From Sugiyamaella lignohabitans (lineage: Eukaryota > Ascomycota > Dipodascomycetes > Dipodascales > Trichomonascaceae), in contig NC_031674.1 in the NCBI RefSeq assembly GCF_001640025.1, positions 682,001 through 746,000 of the forward strand: a stretch of DNA of 64,000 bases, given 5' to 3'. The notes beneath the pieces were generated by a model. That model did not search any database. It saw nothing but the letters and a program-made list of their open reading frames with translations, and had not been told where the DNA came from. This document shows positions 63,447 to 64,000 of the stretch, one piece after another. A program made the translations under genes and the position numbers. The stretch's first letter is position 1. The number at the start of each line of letters is the position of its first letter.

Positions 63447-63481
63447 TTGCGGGGTGGTGCATGAGTTGACGCATCCCGCAC

Positions 63482-63499
63482 TCGGGATATCTATCCGAA
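63482..63499. promoter_or_regulatory. zinc-cluster-type palindrome 2, CGG-N9-CCG
   Basis: TCGG arm, 9-nt spacer GATATCTAT, CCGA arm. The outermost base pair of the five-base arm is lost on one side. Confidence 0.65.
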
Positions 63500-63524
63500 C
63501 AGGATGATTGAACCGCCAGTAAAG

Positions 63525-63543
63525 TTCGGATCTCCAATCCGAA
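63525..63543. promoter_or_regulatory. zinc-cluster-type palindrome 3, TTCGG-N9-CCGAA
   Basis: Perfect five-base inverted arms around a 9-nt spacer ATCTCCAAT. Confidence 0.7.
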
Positions 63544-63545
63544 TT

Positions 63546-63550
<5 letters not shown>

Positions 63551-63576
<26 letters not shown>
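63551..63576. repeat. (AT)13 microsatellite
   Basis: Thirteen AT units directly downstream of the third palindrome, about 80 bp before the hydrolase start codon. Confidence 0.95.
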
Positions 63577-63581
<5 letters not shown>

Positions 63582-63658
63582 AAGTATTAATTAAAAAAAA
63601 TAAACAATTGTATTAGAAACAAAAACACTACAGTTTTAAAACATTAGAGAACATCAAA

Positions 63659-64000
63659 ATGGTTGCTTGGAAGAGACTTATTAGATTTGTAGCTACTGAC
63701 GGCAAAGTGTACCGCGGTGAGCCCATTATTTCTGAAAATCAAGACCTTGGAAAATTGGCCGAGGACGGTACAAAGTTGAGTGCCAAGTTGATCAAGGGTG
63801 ATGATATATTTTCAGAAGATACTGTGGTAACGAACGAGGTTCTTGAAGTTTCCAAGCTTCTTGGACCCCTTGCTCCTACCGACGTCCCTATTGTCAAATG
63901 TGTTGGTTTGAACTATATGAAGCACATCCAAGAGGGTGGAAGAACGCCTCCTCCTTATCCATCAATCTTTTACAAGCCAAACTTTGCCGTTGCCGACCAC
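63659..64000 (+). CDS. fumarylacetoacetate-hydrolase family protein, probably fumarylpyruvate hydrolase (partial)
   Basis: 114 codons are open from the ATG at 63659 to the window end. The start MVAWKRLIRFVATDGKVYRG is typical of eukaryotic FAH-domain enzymes, and the N-terminal core motif is present (VPIVKCVGLNYMKHIQEGG, then PPPYPSIFYKPNFAV). The metal ligands and catalytic Glu-His region further on are outside the window. Fumarylpyruvate hydrolysis to fumarate and pyruvate is the last step of the gentisate route, so the divergent dioxygenase next door supports that role. From sequence alone it could also be an acylpyruvase of the FAHD1 type. Confidence 0.82.
   Translation, partial: MVAWKRLIRFVATDGKVYRGEPIISENQDLGKLAEDGTKLSAKLIKGDDIFSEDTVVTNEVLEVSKLLGPLAPTDVPIVKCVGLNYMKHIQEGGRTPPPYPSIFYKPNFAVADH

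Larger units (their letters stand above)
63269..63658. promoter_or_regulatory. divergent promoter of the gentisate gene pair
   Basis: Contains three TTCGG-N9-CCGAA-type palindromes (listed separately), a CCGGCCGG at about 63377-63384, an (AT) run and A-rich leaders on both sides. Layout and motifs suggest co-induction by a zinc-cluster activator. Confidence 0.7.

Overview
This is nuclear DNA of an ascomycete yeast. Most genes are recognisable single-copy yeast orthologues: RVS167, UTP10, ATG11, KES1/OSH4, NHP6, DEF1, CPA1, DUS4, ATG9, NOP14, an MMS22/Mus7 homologue, a CLD1-like hydrolase and a YMR226C-like reductase. CTG is read as leucine at a conserved site of the CLD1-like protein, which excludes the CUG-Ser clade. 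I reconstructed 19 introns. All have a CTAAC branch sequence 6-12 nt before the acceptor AG, an arrangement known from Yarrowia and related basal yeasts. Together with a mitochondrial CPA1 and a gentisate-catabolism gene pair, this suggests a Yarrowia/Trichomonascaceae-type yeast (for example Sugiyamaella or Blastobotrys). The genus is inference.

Layout, left to right. 1-111: 5' end of a minus-strand gene running off the window. 112-3523: long non-coding stretch with GC elements. 3524-6204: RVS167 (minus) with a 12-codon first exon and a 1.24-kb intron. 6782-7295: mitochondrial ribosomal protein bL36m (plus). 7557-13120: UTP10 (minus). 14342-15679: Mn-type CDF transporter. 16186-19360: ATG11. 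21368-22744: KES1/OSH4-type oxysterol-binding protein. 22745-26841: repeat-rich non-coding DNA. 26842-27147: NHP6. 27876-30395: membrane-anchored ubiquitin protease. 31753-32476: IRC21-like cytochrome b5. 32477-35981: mostly empty, with a doubtful gene relic. 35982-38456: DEF1. 38792-40135: CPA1 with its spliced arginine attenuator uORF at 40263-40798. 42509-43600: DUS4. 44285-47411: ATG9. 47549-50047: NOP14. 50326-56736: MMS22-like, six exons. 57688-57921: small Cys-rich protein. 59159-60592: CLD1-like hydrolase. 60913-62052: SDR dehydrogenase, four exons. 62276-63268 and 63659-64000: divergent gentisate 1,2-dioxygenase and an FAH-family hydrolase, probably one catabolic unit.

The most unusual feature is a family of at least 28 GC-rich palindromic elements (39 half-copies). 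They are built from a 61-bp half (A) and a 55-bp half (B), found alone or as inverted pairs. They lie in intergenic DNA and in six spliced introns, and never in a coding exon. Hairpin stems are conserved while the 3-nt loops vary, and one copy carries matched stem changes. In several introns, subtracting the element leaves about 50-75 nt, close to the size of the element-free introns. The second notable find is a 23-codon CPA1 attenuator peptide split over three exons, one of them a 13-nt microexon. The third is three TTCGG-N9-CCGAA-type palindromes in the gentisate divergent promoter.
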